This document shows positions 42,938 to 52,371 of a DNA stretch of 60,857 nt, in pieces; within the stretch, counting starts at the first letter, position 1; every line of letters starts with the position of its first letter. The notes beneath the pieces were generated by a model. The model searched no databases. It saw only the letters and a program-made list of their open reading frames with translations, and was not told the origin of the DNA. The translations under genes and the position numbers were made by a program. This DNA comes from Candidatus Lustribacter telmatis (GTDB lineage: Bacteria; Vulcanimicrobiota; Vulcanimicrobiia; Vulcanimicrobiales; Vulcanimicrobiaceae), in assembly GCA_003164045.1 (NCBI GenBank), contig PLRU01000078.1, forward strand, positions 33,600 to 94,456, read 5' to 3'.

Positions 42938-43052
42938 TGCCTGGTGCGTTCCGCCTCTCTTTTGTCGTTTCTTTGGTTGTAGTGCAGGCGGATAATCTCG
43001 GGAAACCCAAATTTGCTTGCTGCGAAATGACCATGTACGGAGTGAAGAACGC

Positions 43053-46000
43053 GTGCTCGATTCTCTAGTAAAGGTGACCCTGCCCGAGATGGGCGAGTCG
43101 GTCACCGAAGGCTCGATCGTCGAGTGGCGTAAAAAGGTCGGTCAATGGGTCGATGAGGGTGACACCATCGTCGACATCACCACGGATAAAGTGGACGTCG
43201 AGGTGCCGTCGACGGCGGCCGGCGTGATCACCGCGTTGCACGGTGCGGAGGGCGACACGATCGCCGTCGGCTCGGTGCTCGTCGAGATCGACACCACGGC
43301 TACGAAGCCGGCCGGCGATGCCGCCGCCGCGCCCGCCGCAAAACCGGCCGCCGCGGAACCCACGCTCGTCACGCCGTCGTCGTACGGTGCCGGCGGTTCC
43401 GCCACGCCGCCGCCGGAAAAACACGGCAACGGCAGTGGTGCGCTCTCGAAGGTCGCCTCGCATCACGCGCGCCGGCTCTCCGACCGCTACGGCCTCGATC
43501 TCTCGAGCGTCAAGGGCTCCGGACCCGACGGTTTGATTCTGCGCGAAGACGTGGAAGCCGCAATGGCGGCCGGCACGCTCAAGCCCGCAGCCGCCAACGG
43601 CGCCGCGAAGACCAACGGCGCTGCCGCCGTTTCCTATCCGCCGGTGACGGCGCAAACCAAGGTCAGCGAAATCAAAGGCTCGGCCGCGACGCTCGCGAGC
43701 TACATGGATCAGAGCACGTCGATTCCGACGGCTACCTCGTTCCGCACCATTTCCGTCGGCACGCTCGAGTCGTGCCGCGCCGAACTCAACGCCGGCATCA
43801 AGGGCGCCGGCCGGAAAGAGAAGATCTCGTTCACGCACTTGATCGCGTATGCGATCGTGCAAGCCGCCAAAGAACAGCCCGGCATGTGCGCGTCGTTCCG
43901 CCGCGAGAACGGCAAACCGCAGCGCGTTGAAGCGGGGATCAACCTTGGTCTCGCCGTCGACTCGCAGCGCAAAGACGGTTCGCGCACGCTCGTCGTGCCG
44001 GTCATCAAGGGCGCCGATACGCTCGGTTTCTCCGCGTTTCGCGCCGCGTACGAAGATCTCGTCGTCAAAGCGCGCGACAACAAGCTCACCGTCGAAGAAC
44101 AAACCGGCGCGACGTTTACGCTCACGAATCCGGGCGGCATCGGCACCATCGCTTCGGTGCCGCGCTTGATGATCGGGCAAGGCACGATCGTTGCGGCCGG
44201 CGCGATCGCGTATCCGCCGGGCTTCTCGCACGCTCCCGATTCGACGCTCAAATCGCTCTCGATCGAAAAAGTCATGACGATGACGTCGACGTACGACCAT
44301 CGCATCATCCAAGGCGCGGCGTCGGGCGAATTCCTCAAGCGCATCGATGAGTTTCTCAACGGCGCCGGCAGCTTCTACGAAAACGTGTTCTCGGACTTCG
44401 GTCTCGCCGCCGCCGTGCGTGGCGACGCCGTCAACGCCAACGCCAATGCCGGTGCGCAAACGTTCGTGCCGCCGGCGCGCGCGAGCAATGCCTCGGGCGA
44501 ACTCGCGGGCATGCCGTCGGATGAGATCCTGCGCGGCATCGCGGCGGGCTCGGCGCTCGTGTCGGCCTATCGCCGCCACGGTCATCTCGCTGCGTCGCTC
44601 GATCCGCTCGGCACGCCGCCGCCCGGCGACCCGTCGCTCGATCCGTCAAACTACAAACTCACCGCGGCGCTGATGAACGCGGTGCCGGCGTCGGTGCTGC
44701 GCGTCAAGGTTCCCGGCAACACGCTCGCCGAGGTGCTGCCGGCCCTGCGCAACGTGTACAGCGGCACGATCTCCTACGAGATCGAGCACATCTCCAACGT
44801 CGAACAGCGCGAATGGCTGCGCGAGTACATCGAAGGTTCGATGCACCGCCGCGAACTCGCCCCGCAGCGCAAAGTGCAAGTGCTGCAGCGTCTCACCAAA
44901 GTCGAGACGATGGAACGCTACTTCCGCAAGCAGTTCATGTCGCAGAAGACCTTCTCGATCGAAGGCCTCGACGTGATGGTGCCGATGCTCGAAGAAACGA
45001 TCTCGATGCTGGCCGAAGACGGCACGCAAACGGCCGTGCTTGGCATGGCGCATCGCGGCCGCCTCTCGACGATCGCGCACGTCGTCAACCGTCCGTATGA
45101 AGAGCTGCTGGCCGAATTCGAAGCCGGCGCGATGAAAACGGCCGAACCCGACTTCGACGAAGCCGACGTCACCGGCGACGTCAAGTATCATCACGGCGCC
45201 GAAGGCATGTACGTTACGCCGATCGGCACGAAGATCACGGTCGAACTCGCAAACAACCCCTCGCATCTCGAAGCGGTCGACGGCGTCGTCGAAGGGATGA
45301 CGCGCTGCCTGCAGACCGATCGCACCGGCAACCTGCCGAAGTTCGACGCGCAAATCGCCGCGCCGATTCTCATTCACGGTGACGCGGCGTTCGCCGCCCA
45401 AGGCGTGGTCGCCGAAGTGCTCAACCTGCAGGCGATCCCCGGCTATGCGACCGGCGGAACGATTCACATCATCTCCAACAATCAGATCGGCTTCACCACG
45501 GATCCGATGGAAGGCCGCTCGACGCGCTACGCGTCCGACTTGGCGAAGGGCTACGATCTGCCGATCGTTCACGTCAACGCCGACGACGTCGAAACGTGCA
45601 TCGCCGCGGTGCATCTCGCCATCGACTACCGTCGCAAATTCGGCCGCGACGTGCTGATCGACCTGATCGGCTATCGCCGCTTCGGCCACAACGAACAGGA
45701 CGAGCCGGCATACACGCAGCCGCGCATGTACGACGTGATCAAATCGCACCCGACCGTGCGCGAACTCTTCGCGTCGCGCCTCGTGGCCCAGGGCGTGCTC
45801 ACGACCGACCAGGTCACGGCGATGCAGGATGCAGCGACGGCGCGCATGACCGAAGCGCATCGCAACGTCAAAGAACAGCAAGGCGCGGCCAAGCTGATCA
45901 CGCAGAAATCGAAGAGCGGCTCGCATGCCGAGCCGGTCCAAACGGGCGTCGAGCGGGCGAAACTGATGCGCTGGGCCGATGCCGTCGTGGCGACGCCCGA

Positions 46001-47117
46001 AGGCTTCACGCCGAGCAAAAAACTCACCGCCCAATTCGCCAAGCGCAAGTCGGCGCTGCAGCTCGAAGGCGAAGTCGATTGGGGCCTGGCTGAAGCCCTC
46101 GCGTTCGCGGCGCTGCTCAGCGAAGGCACGCCGATCCGGCTGACCGGTCAGGACACCGAACGCGGCACGTTCAGCCACCGCCATGCCGTGCTGCACGACG
46201 CGAACACGAACGAGAAATACGTTCCGCTGCAGCACCTCGAAACGGCGAAAGCGTCGTTTGAAATCCACAACTCGCCGCTCTCCGAGTATGCGTGTCTGGG
46301 CTTCGAATACGGCTACTCGACGGAAGCGAACGACGTGATGGTGCTGTGGGAAGCGCAGTTCGGCGACTTCAACAACGGCGCGCAGATCATCATCGATCAG
46401 TTCATCTCGGCCGGCGCCGCGAAGTGGGGCGAGACGACGCGTCTGACGATGCTGCTCCCGCACGGCTATGAAGGTGCCGGTCCGGAACATTCGAGCGCGC
46501 GCCTCGAGCGCTGGCTCTCGCTCTCGGCCGAGGGCAACATTCGGGTTGCAAACTGCTCGACCGCCGCGCAGTACTTCCATCTCTTGCGCGCCCAGGCGAA
46601 GGGGCCCGAAGCGTATCCGCTCGTCATCATGACGCCGAAGTCGCTGCTGCGCAGCCGCGCCGCATACGGCAAGCTCGACGATCTCGTCGACGGTTCGTTC
46701 CGCGAAGTGATCGACGACCCGCGCTACGAGGCCGAGGCCGACCGCGCGAAGATCGAACGCCTGCTGTTCTGCTCGGGCAAGATCTACTACGACCTCACCT
46801 CGAGCCCGCTCTACGGCAAGGCCACGAAGACCGCGATCGCGCGTGTCGAGTTGCTCTCGCCGCTGCCGGCCGATGCGATCCTCGCGCTGATCGACTCGTA
46901 TCCGAACCTCAAGTCCGTCGACTGGGTCCAGGAAGAGCCGAAGAACATGGGCGCTCGTGCCCACGTCCGCCGGCGCGTGGTCGAACGGCTACCAGCGAAG
47001 TTCGAGGACCTCGGCTACGCAGGCCGCTCGTACCGCGCCAGCCCCTCCGAGGGCTATCCGGGCGCGCACGTGGTCGAGCAAGAGCGCATCATCCGCGAGG
47101 CCCTCACCGAGGGCTGA
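43053..47117 (+). CDS. kgd: Fused E2-E1 2-oxoglutarate dehydrogenase (lipoyl + E3-binding + succinyltransferase + E1)
   Basis: 1354 residues. 1-78: lipoyl domain, lipoylated Lys46 in TTDKVDVEVPS; Ala/Pro-rich linker; about 130-168: peripheral subunit-binding domain (ASHHARRLSDRYGLDLSSVKG); about 200-455: acyltransferase with YDHRIIQGA, the variant seen in mycobacterial Kgd; about 490-1354: E1 with thiamine-diphosphate domains (GMAHRGRL, HGDAAFAAQGVV, NNQIGFTT, HSSARLERWL). GTG at 43053 has GGAG about ten bases upstream. Mycobacterial Kgd and corynebacterial OdhA have the same E2-E1 order but no lipoyl or E3-binding domain. E3 is not in the window. Confidence 0.93.
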   Translation: MLDSLVKVTLPEMGESVTEGSIVEWRKKVGQWVDEGDTIVDITTDKVDVEVPSTAAGVITALHGAEGDTIAVGSVLVEIDTTATKPAGDAAAAPAAKPAAAEPTLVTPSSYGAGGSATPPPEKHGNGSGALSKVASHHARRLSDRYGLDLSSVKGSGPDGLILREDVEAAMAAGTLKPAAANGAAKTNGAAAVSYPPVTAQTKVSEIKGSAATLASYMDQSTSIPTATSFRTISVGTLESCRAELNAGIKGAGRKEKISFTHLIAYAIVQAAKEQPGMCASFRRENGKPQRVEAGINLGLAVDSQRKDGSRTLVVPVIKGADTLGFSAFRAAYEDLVVKARDNKLTVEEQTGATFTLTNPGGIGTIASVPRLMIGQGTIVAAGAIAYPPGFSHAPDSTLKSLSIEKVMTMTSTYDHRIIQGAASGEFLKRIDEFLNGAGSFYENVFSDFGLAAAVRGDAVNANANAGAQTFVPPARASNASGELAGMPSDEILRGIAAGSALVSAYRRHGHLAASLDPLGTPPPGDPSLDPSNYKLTAALMNAVPASVLRVKVPGNTLAEVLPALRNVYSGTISYEIEHISNVEQREWLREYIEGSMHRRELAPQRKVQVLQRLTKVETMERYFRKQFMSQKTFSIEGLDVMVPMLEETISMLAEDGTQTAVLGMAHRGRLSTIAHVVNRPYEELLAEFEAGAMKTAEPDFDEADVTGDVKYHHGAEGMYVTPIGTKITVELANNPSHLEAVDGVVEGMTRCLQTDRTGNLPKFDAQIAAPILIHGDAAFAAQGVVAEVLNLQAIPGYATGGTIHIISNNQIGFTTDPMEGRSTRYASDLAKGYDLPIVHVNADDVETCIAAVHLAIDYRRKFGRDVLIDLIGYRRFGHNEQDEPAYTQPRMYDVIKSHPTVRELFASRLVAQGVLTTDQVTAMQDAATARMTEAHRNVKEQQGAAKLITQKSKSGSHAEPVQTGVERAKLMRWADAVVATPEGFTPSKKLTAQFAKRKSALQLEGEVDWGLAEALAFAALLSEGTPIRLTGQDTERGTFSHRHAVLHDANTNEKYVPLQHLETAKASFEIHNSPLSEYACLGFEYGYSTEANDVMVLWEAQFGDFNNGAQIIIDQFISAGAAKWGETTRLTMLLPHGYEGAGPEHSSARLERWLSLSAEGNIRVANCSTAAQYFHLLRAQAKGPEAYPLVIMTPKSLLRSRAAYGKLDDLVDGSFREVIDDPRYEAEADRAKIERLLFCSGKIYYDLTSSPLYGKATKTAIARVELLSPLPADAILALIDSYPNLKSVDWVQEEPKNMGARAHVRRRVVERLPAKFEDLGYAGRSYRASPSEGYPGAHVVEQERIIREALTEG

Positions 47118-47122
47118 GCGGG

Positions 47123-47494
47123 TTAGGCCGCGAGGGCGGCGCTGATTGCGTTGAGGAGTTTTTCGGGGGTGAAGGGCTTCGTTACGTAGCCCTTCGCGCC
47201 GAGCTTGAGCAAGTTGAGGACGATGTGGGCGTCGCTCGTGGCCGAGCAGACGACGATGCGCGCGTTGGCGTTGATCGAGAGGATGCCGCGGATCGCGGCG
47301 GTGCCGTCGATACCTTCCATGTTGAGGTCCATCAGCACGATGTCGGGCTGGTCGCGAAAAAACGACTTGATCGCATCGGCACCGTTCGAAGCCTCAATAA
47401 CGTCGTACTGGGCCTCGACCAGGATGCGTTTAACGATCACCCGCATGATCGCCGTGTCGTCGACCACGAGGGCGCGACGCCCAGTTCCTTGCAA
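47123..47494 (-). CDS. CheY-like single-domain response regulator
   Basis: 123 residues, all receiver: acidic pair in LVVDDTA, phosphoacceptor Asp in VLMDLNMEG, Thr/Ser in VVCSATS and Lys in YVTKPFTPEKL. TTG at 47494 is preceded by GAGGAAG at a good distance. No output domain and no kinase nearby, so it probably acts by protein contact. Ends six bases from the convergent E2-E1 gene. Confidence 0.88.
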   Translation of the reverse strand: MQGTGRRALVVDDTAIMRVIVKRILVEAQYDVIEASNGADAIKSFFRDQPDIVLMDLNMEGIDGTAAIRGILSINANARIVVCSATSDAHIVLNLLKLGAKGYVTKPFTPEKLLNAISAALAA

Positions 47495-47509
47495 ACGATA
47501 CTTCCTCGC

Positions 47510-48070
47510 CTAGGGAAGTATGCGCTCCGGCGTGGTGTTCCTTGAAACGAGGTCCAACAGAGCCTCGAGCGATGTGAGCACTTGGACAATCTCGCGGTTC
47601 GCCGGGCTGATGAACCCGCGCTCGCGGCCCCGGTCGAATTGGGCCACGAGGGGGTCATAATAGCCGGCGAGATTCGCCAGCACGCAGGGCTTGCGCTGGA
47701 TGCCGAGCTGCACCCAGGTAACGGCTTCGCAGAACTCTTCGAACGTACCGAAGCCCCCCGGCAGCGCGATGAAGCCGTCGGAAAGCTCGGCCATGAGGGC
47801 CTTGCGTTCGTGCATCGTGCCGACGATCCGCAGGTCGCTGATCCCGCGGTGCGCGACCTCGCGATCCTCGAGTTGCTGCGGAATGATTCCGGTGACGCGG
47901 CCGCCCGCGGCGACCGCCGCATCGGCAACGGCGCCCATCAAGCCGGTGCGTCCGCCGCCGTACACCAACTCGTTACCGGCGCGCGCGAGGGCCGTGCCCA
48001 CGGCCGTCGCGTACCCGGCAAAGCGCGGATCGTTCCCCGGCGCCGAGCCGCAGAAGACGCACCAGCGCAT
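47510..48070 (-). CDS. LOG-family (TIGR00730) nucleotide phosphoribohydrolase
   Basis: 186 residues, Rossmann-like: CVFCGSAPG start, VYGGGRTGLMG, the family motif ALPGGFGTFEE and MHERKALM. Such enzymes release bases from nucleoside 5'-monophosphates (cytokinin activation in plants, purine salvage in bacteria). ATG at 48070 begins at the first strand; the frame is open 43 codons further without similarity. The monooxygenase gene ends five bases before. Confidence 0.87.
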   Translation of the reverse strand: MRWCVFCGSAPGNDPRFAGYATAVGTALARAGNELVYGGGRTGLMGAVADAAVAAGGRVTGIIPQQLEDREVAHRGISDLRIVGTMHERKALMAELSDGFIALPGGFGTFEEFCEAVTWVQLGIQRKPCVLANLAGYYDPLVAQFDRGRERGFISPANREIVQVLTSLEALLDLVSRNTTPERILP

Positions 48071-48075
48071 CGGTG

Positions 48076-48363
48076 CTAATCCAGCGGAAGGCAGCGGTGG
48101 GCGAGGCGTGCGCTCGCGAGCGCGCGGATGCCGTTGACGCCGAATTTCTGGAAGTGCTCCGTCTTGTAGTGCTCGTCGAGTGCCGCCTGATCGCGCCATT
48201 CTTCGTAGAGCACGAACACGTTCGGATCGTCGTTGCTGCGCGACACGTCGAAGGTGATGCAGCCGGATTCGGCGCGCGAGCCGTCGCGCAACGGCCGCAA
48301 GAGACGGGCCGCTTCCTCCGCTTTGTCGGCGGGAAACGTGTAGATGACGGCGTTAACGAGCAT
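48076..48363 (-). CDS. ABM-domain monooxygenase-like protein
   Basis: 95 residues: MLVNAVIYTFPADKAEEAARLL, ESGCITFDVSRS, FVLYEEWRDQAALDEHYKTEHF. The typical ferredoxin-like ABM unit with the conserved His. ATG at 48363 starts the domain; the upstream open frame runs into the aminomutase gene. Same family as the protein at 7838 but not closely similar. Confidence 0.8.
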   Translation of the reverse strand: MLVNAVIYTFPADKAEEAARLLRPLRDGSRAESGCITFDVSRSNDDPNVFVLYEEWRDQAALDEHYKTEHFQKFGVNGIRALASARLAHRCLPLD

Positions 48364-48373
48364 GCACGTCCGC

Positions 48374-49750
48374 TTAGGCGAGTGCGGCGACGGTTCCGCC
48401 CGCGTGGGCCAACGCATCGGCGATCATGCGGTCTTGGAGTTCGGGAACGCTCCAGCGCGTTTGCATGGTGGGCGTGAGCGTGTTGAGCGGGTCGAAGTAG
48501 AGAAAATACTTGCCCGGCTTGACGCTGGGCGCCGTCCACACCGACACGCCGGTATCGCGATCGTACCACTCGAACGAGTGCACGTCGCGCTTGCCGCCGC
48601 CGCCCGGGGCGTCGCAAATGAACGTCGGCGTGTTGTAGCCGGCGGTCGCGCCGCGCACGGCTTTTTCGATGTCGAGCGCGGTTTGCACCGACGTGCGCAG
48701 ATCCTCGACGCCGCTCACCAAGTCGTGCATGTACACGTAGTACGGGTGGATGTTGATGTACTCGAGCCGCTTCACGAGCAGTAACATGGTTGCGGCGTCA
48801 TCGTTGACGCCGCGCATGAGAACGGTCTGATTGCGAACGTACACGCCGCGCTTAAAGAGCACGTCCATCGCGCGTTCGGTGATCGCCGAGATTTCGTTCG
48901 GATGGTTGAAGTGCGTGTGAAGCACGACTTCTTTGCCCATCGCGCGGCCATGGTCGACCACGCCGACGAGTGCATCGACCCACGGCTGATCGGTAAGAAT
49001 TTTCATCGGCATCACGGCCAGGCCTTTGGTCGCAAAGCGCATGCGCCGCACGTGCGGGATCGCGAGCAACGCTTCACCGATCAGCGTGATGTTCTTCGGC
49101 GCAAGCTGATAGGCGTCGCCGCCGGAGATCACGATGTCTTCGATTTCCGGATGCGCGGCGACGTAGGCGAACACGGGCGCCCAGGAGTCGGGCGTTTTGC
49201 CGAGTTCGAGTTTGTCGACGCCGGCCGTGTCCGGGCCGATCGCATACGAACGGGTGCAGAAGCGGCAGTAGACCGGGCACGTCTGCAGCGGCAAAAACAG
49301 CGCCTTGTCGGCGTAGCGGTGGATCAGGCCGGGAACCGGCGAGTCTTCTTGCTCGTGCAGCGAGTCGAGCGTCAGCCGGGGATGATCGGCGCGCGCGGTG
49401 GAGAGCAGCGGGATGAACTGCCGGCGGATCGGGTCGGTGTAGGGCTGCGACCAGTCGATCGACGCGAGCAGGTAGGGCGAGACGCGGACGGCCATCGGGG
49501 CGTGCTCGAAGCCCTGGCGGGCGTCGGCGATAAAGGCGTCGTCGACCACGGCCGAGATCGTCTCGAAGAGCTCCTCGGGCGTTTTGACCGAGTTTCGGGC
49601 CTGCCAGTGGTGGTCGAGGAACGTTGCCTCGTCGATCCCGGCATAGTGCGGGAGGGCGTGCCAAAACGCTCCATCGCGCAACCTCCGATGCTCGAGCGAC
49701 GCCGGCGGGGCCGGCGGTGTACGTTTGGGTGGTGTTTCGAGCTCGATCAT
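48374..49750 (-). CDS. Lysine 2,3-aminomutase family radical SAM enzyme (KamA/EpmB-like)
   Basis: 458 residues. Radical SAM cluster motif in TCPVYCRFCTR; PLP lysine expected in ICDAPGGGGKRDV; YVYMHDLVSGVEDLRT matches KamA. ATG at 49750 is the first Met of the conserved part; the frame extends another 55 codons with no similarity. Length is near that of free lysine aminomutases rather than the shorter EpmB, although modification of elongation factor P cannot be excluded. Divergent from the ABC operon. Confidence 0.87.
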   Translation of the reverse strand: MIELETPPKRTPPAPPASLEHRRLRDGAFWHALPHYAGIDEATFLDHHWQARNSVKTPEELFETISAVVDDAFIADARQGFEHAPMAVRVSPYLLASIDWSQPYTDPIRRQFIPLLSTARADHPRLTLDSLHEQEDSPVPGLIHRYADKALFLPLQTCPVYCRFCTRSYAIGPDTAGVDKLELGKTPDSWAPVFAYVAAHPEIEDIVISGGDAYQLAPKNITLIGEALLAIPHVRRMRFATKGLAVMPMKILTDQPWVDALVGVVDHGRAMGKEVVLHTHFNHPNEISAITERAMDVLFKRGVYVRNQTVLMRGVNDDAATMLLLVKRLEYINIHPYYVYMHDLVSGVEDLRTSVQTALDIEKAVRGATAGYNTPTFICDAPGGGGKRDVHSFEWYDRDTGVSVWTAPSVKPGKYFLYFDPLNTLTPTMQTRWSVPELQDRMIADALAHAGGTVAALA

Positions 49751-49844
49751 CAGACCGAAACCTTGAAACCGTCCTCCTCGCCCTACCGTTGCGCATCGCC
49801 CCCGCAGGGCTTCGGGCACCCGGGGAAAACCGTTCGCCATCCCT

Positions 49845-50672
49845 GTGCAGTACCGCAACGAAGCCTCCGTGCCCGCCGCCCCGGCCGTGGCCCTCGCGCT
49901 CGCCGGAGTCGGCAAGCGCTACCAAGGGGCAACCGCCGAGACCGCCGCTCTCGATGACGTGTCGTTTTCGATCGCGCGCGGCGAGTTTGTTTCCGTGATC
50001 GGTCCCAGCGGATGCGGCAAATCGACGCTGTTCAACATCATCGGCGGATTGATCGAAGAGTACGACGGCGCAGTGCTGCTCGACGGCGCGCGCATCGCCG
50101 GACCGCATCAGCAAATCGCCATGGTGTTTCAGGAAGAGTCGACGTTTCCGTGGCGCACGACGCTCGAAAATGTTGCGTTCGGTCTCGAAATTCGCGGCGT
50201 GCCGCGCGCGGAGCGCGAACGCCGCGCAACCGCAACGCTCGAGTTGGTTGGGCTGCGCGGATTTGCGGATCGTCATCCGGGCGAACTCTCGGGCGGCATG
50301 CGGCAGCGCACGGCACTTGCGCGCGCGTTGTGCGCCGAACCGGAAATTTTGCTGATGGACGAACCGTTCGCGGCACTCGACGAGCAAACGCGCTTGCTGC
50401 TCGGTGAGAAGTTGCTGGAAATTTGGGAACGCTTGCGCCAAACGACGCTGCTGATCACGCACAGTATCGCCGAAGCGGTGCAGCTCAGCGATCGCGTCGT
50501 CGTCTTGAGCTACCGCCCCGGCCGCATCAAGCAAATCGTCGAGATCGATTTGCCGCGACCGCGCACGGCGGACGTCCTCGCGGGCGAGCGCTTCGCGCAT
50601 CTCGTCGCACAGATCTGGAACGACTTGCGCGCCGAAGCGGCGCGCGGCATGGCTAAGGAGGAACTCGTATGA
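49845..50672 (+). CDS. ABC transporter ATP-binding protein (SsuB/TauB-like), second system
   Basis: 275 residues: Walker A GPSGCGKST, Q-loop VFQEESTFPW, signature LSGGMRQR, Walker B LLMDEPFAALDEQT, switch His in ITHSIAEA. Similar to the ATPase at 30109. GTG at 49845 is the listed start; GTG at 49869 is equally possible. Overlaps the SBP (ATGA). Confidence 0.9.
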   Translation: MQYRNEASVPAAPAVALALAGVGKRYQGATAETAALDDVSFSIARGEFVSVIGPSGCGKSTLFNIIGGLIEEYDGAVLLDGARIAGPHQQIAMVFQEESTFPWRTTLENVAFGLEIRGVPRAERERRATATLELVGLRGFADRHPGELSGGMRQRTALARALCAEPEILLMDEPFAALDEQTRLLLGEKLLEIWERLRQTTLLITHSIAEAVQLSDRVVVLSYRPGRIKQIVEIDLPRPRTADVLAGERFAHLVAQIWNDLRAEAARGMAKEELV

Positions 50673-51634
50673 TTCGTCGCACTCTCGTCACCCTCGCACT
50701 CGCCGCCGCCGTTGTGGCCGCGTCGAGCATCGCCGCTCGCGCCGACGACACGATCAACGTGTCGGCCGGGCAGAAGGGCGCCTGGGATGAGATGGTGATG
50801 CAGCAAGGCGTCGATGCCGGGATCTTCAAGAAGGAGCACATCGACCTGAACATCTCGTATACGGCCGGCGGCCCGGATACGATCGTGGCCGTTGCTACCG
50901 GCGGCGCCGACATGGGCTTCGGCATCGGAACGACCGCGGTGATCGCGGCGTTCGCGAAGGGCGCGCCGATCAAGATCGCATCGGCTTCCTTCACGGGCGC
51001 GAGCGATCTGTTTTTCTACGCGAAGATCGATAGCCCGATCAACACCTACAAAGACATTACCGGGAAGAGCATCGGCTTCACGCGCCCCGGTTCGTCCTCG
51101 TTTGTAGCGGAGCACATTCTCGCCGAACAAGAGAACGTCCAGCCCTCGTATGTCGCTACCGGAGAGATGGCGGCGACGCTCACGCAGGTGATGTCGGGCC
51201 AAGTCGACGTCGGCTGGTCGGTCGTCCCCGTCAACCTCGATCTGGTGGCGAAGAAACAGCTCAAGATCATCGGCCACGGCTCGGATGCGAAAGCGCTGCA
51301 GAGCCAAACGGTGCGCGTGAACATCGCGAATACCAAATGGCTGGACGCGCATCGCGATGTGGCCGTACGGTTTTGGCGCGCGTACGCCGCCTCGATCGAC
51401 TGGATGTACAAGAACCCGAACTTGTCGCTGGCAAACCTCGCGCGCTACAACGGCATTACGGTCGATGAGGCCAAGGCCGTATTGCCGTTCTACCCGCAGA
51501 AGGCGCTCGCGCTCTACCCGGTCTCGAGCTTCGATAAGAGCATCAACGATGCGGTGTCGTTCAAGTTCATCACCGCGCCGCTAACGGCGGATCAGCAAAA
51601 AGCGATCTTCGATATCGTCTTCGTCAAGAAATGA
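50669..51634 (+). CDS. NMT1/TauA-type ABC substrate-binding protein
   Basis: 321 residues, signal peptide MIRRTLVTLALAAAVVAASS up to AARADD, then a type II fold (IFKKEHIDLNISYTAGGPDTIVAVATGGADMGFG, TGKSIGFTRPGSS). Preceded by AAGGAGGA. Second gene of the operon; the binding protein for the two permeases downstream. Confidence 0.9.
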   Translation: MIRRTLVTLALAAAVVAASSIAARADDTINVSAGQKGAWDEMVMQQGVDAGIFKKEHIDLNISYTAGGPDTIVAVATGGADMGFGIGTTAVIAAFAKGAPIKIASASFTGASDLFFYAKIDSPINTYKDITGKSIGFTRPGSSSFVAEHILAEQENVQPSYVATGEMAATLTQVMSGQVDVGWSVVPVNLDLVAKKQLKIIGHGSDAKALQSQTVRVNIANTKWLDAHRDVAVRFWRAYAASIDWMYKNPNLSLANLARYNGITVDEAKAVLPFYPQKALALYPVSSFDKSINDAVSFKFITAPLTADQQKAIFDIVFVKK

Positions 51635-52371
51635 AGTGGTTCGCGCCGCCGGCGGCGATCGCGTTCATCGTCGCCGTCGCGCTGCTGGAAGGCGCCGCGC
51701 GCGGGGGCTTGATGCCGGCCACGGTGTTTCCGGCGCCGAGCGCGATTGCGGCCGGCTTCGGCGACATCGCGCGTAACGGCGAACTCGTGGGGCCGGCGCT
51801 CATCACGTTCGGCGAGGCGCTCGCCGCGACGCTGATCGGCGCTGTAATCGGCATCCCGGCGGGCATCGCGCTCGCGCGTTCGCCGTCGTTCGGCCGCGCG
51901 TACGAGAGCTGGCTCGGCGGGCTCTTCGCCGCCCCGATCGTGCTGCTCTATCCGTTGTTCCTCGTCGTCTTCCACCGCTCGAGCGCGACGATTATCATCA
52001 TGGGTGCGATCACGGCCGTCTTACCGATCATCATCCAAACGCGCACCGGCATGCTGCTCGTTCCGCACGTGCTGAACGCCGTCGGGCGCAGCTTCAACGC
52101 GACGCCGCGGCAGGCGTTCTGGCTGATTGCGTTTCCGGCTGCGGTGCCGGCGATTGTTACCGGCATTCGTTTGGCGTTGATCTACTCGCTGGTGAACACG
52201 ATCGGTCTCGAGTTTCTCATCGACTTCGGCGGTCTCGGGCGCGTGATCTCGGATCTGTACGCGCAATACGATATCCCGCAGATGTATGCGGGCATCGTGA
52301 CGATCGTCGTGCTCTCGCTCGTGCTGTTATGGTTGCTCGATCGCGCCGAACGCCGGTTGCGTCCCGCATGA
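51631..52371 (+). CDS. ABC transporter permease (taurine/nitrate type)
   Basis: 246 residues, about six membrane helices, EAA loop LNAVGRSFNATPRQAFWLIAFPAAVP. Overlaps both neighbours by four bases. Paired with the permease at 52368 as a presumed heterodimer. Confidence 0.88.
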   Translation: MKWFAPPAAIAFIVAVALLEGAARGGLMPATVFPAPSAIAAGFGDIARNGELVGPALITFGEALAATLIGAVIGIPAGIALARSPSFGRAYESWLGGLFAAPIVLLYPLFLVVFHRSSATIIIMGAITAVLPIIIQTRTGMLLVPHVLNAVGRSFNATPRQAFWLIAFPAAVPAIVTGIRLALIYSLVNTIGLEFLIDFGGLGRVISDLYAQYDIPQMYAGIVTIVVLSLVLLWLLDRAERRLRPA

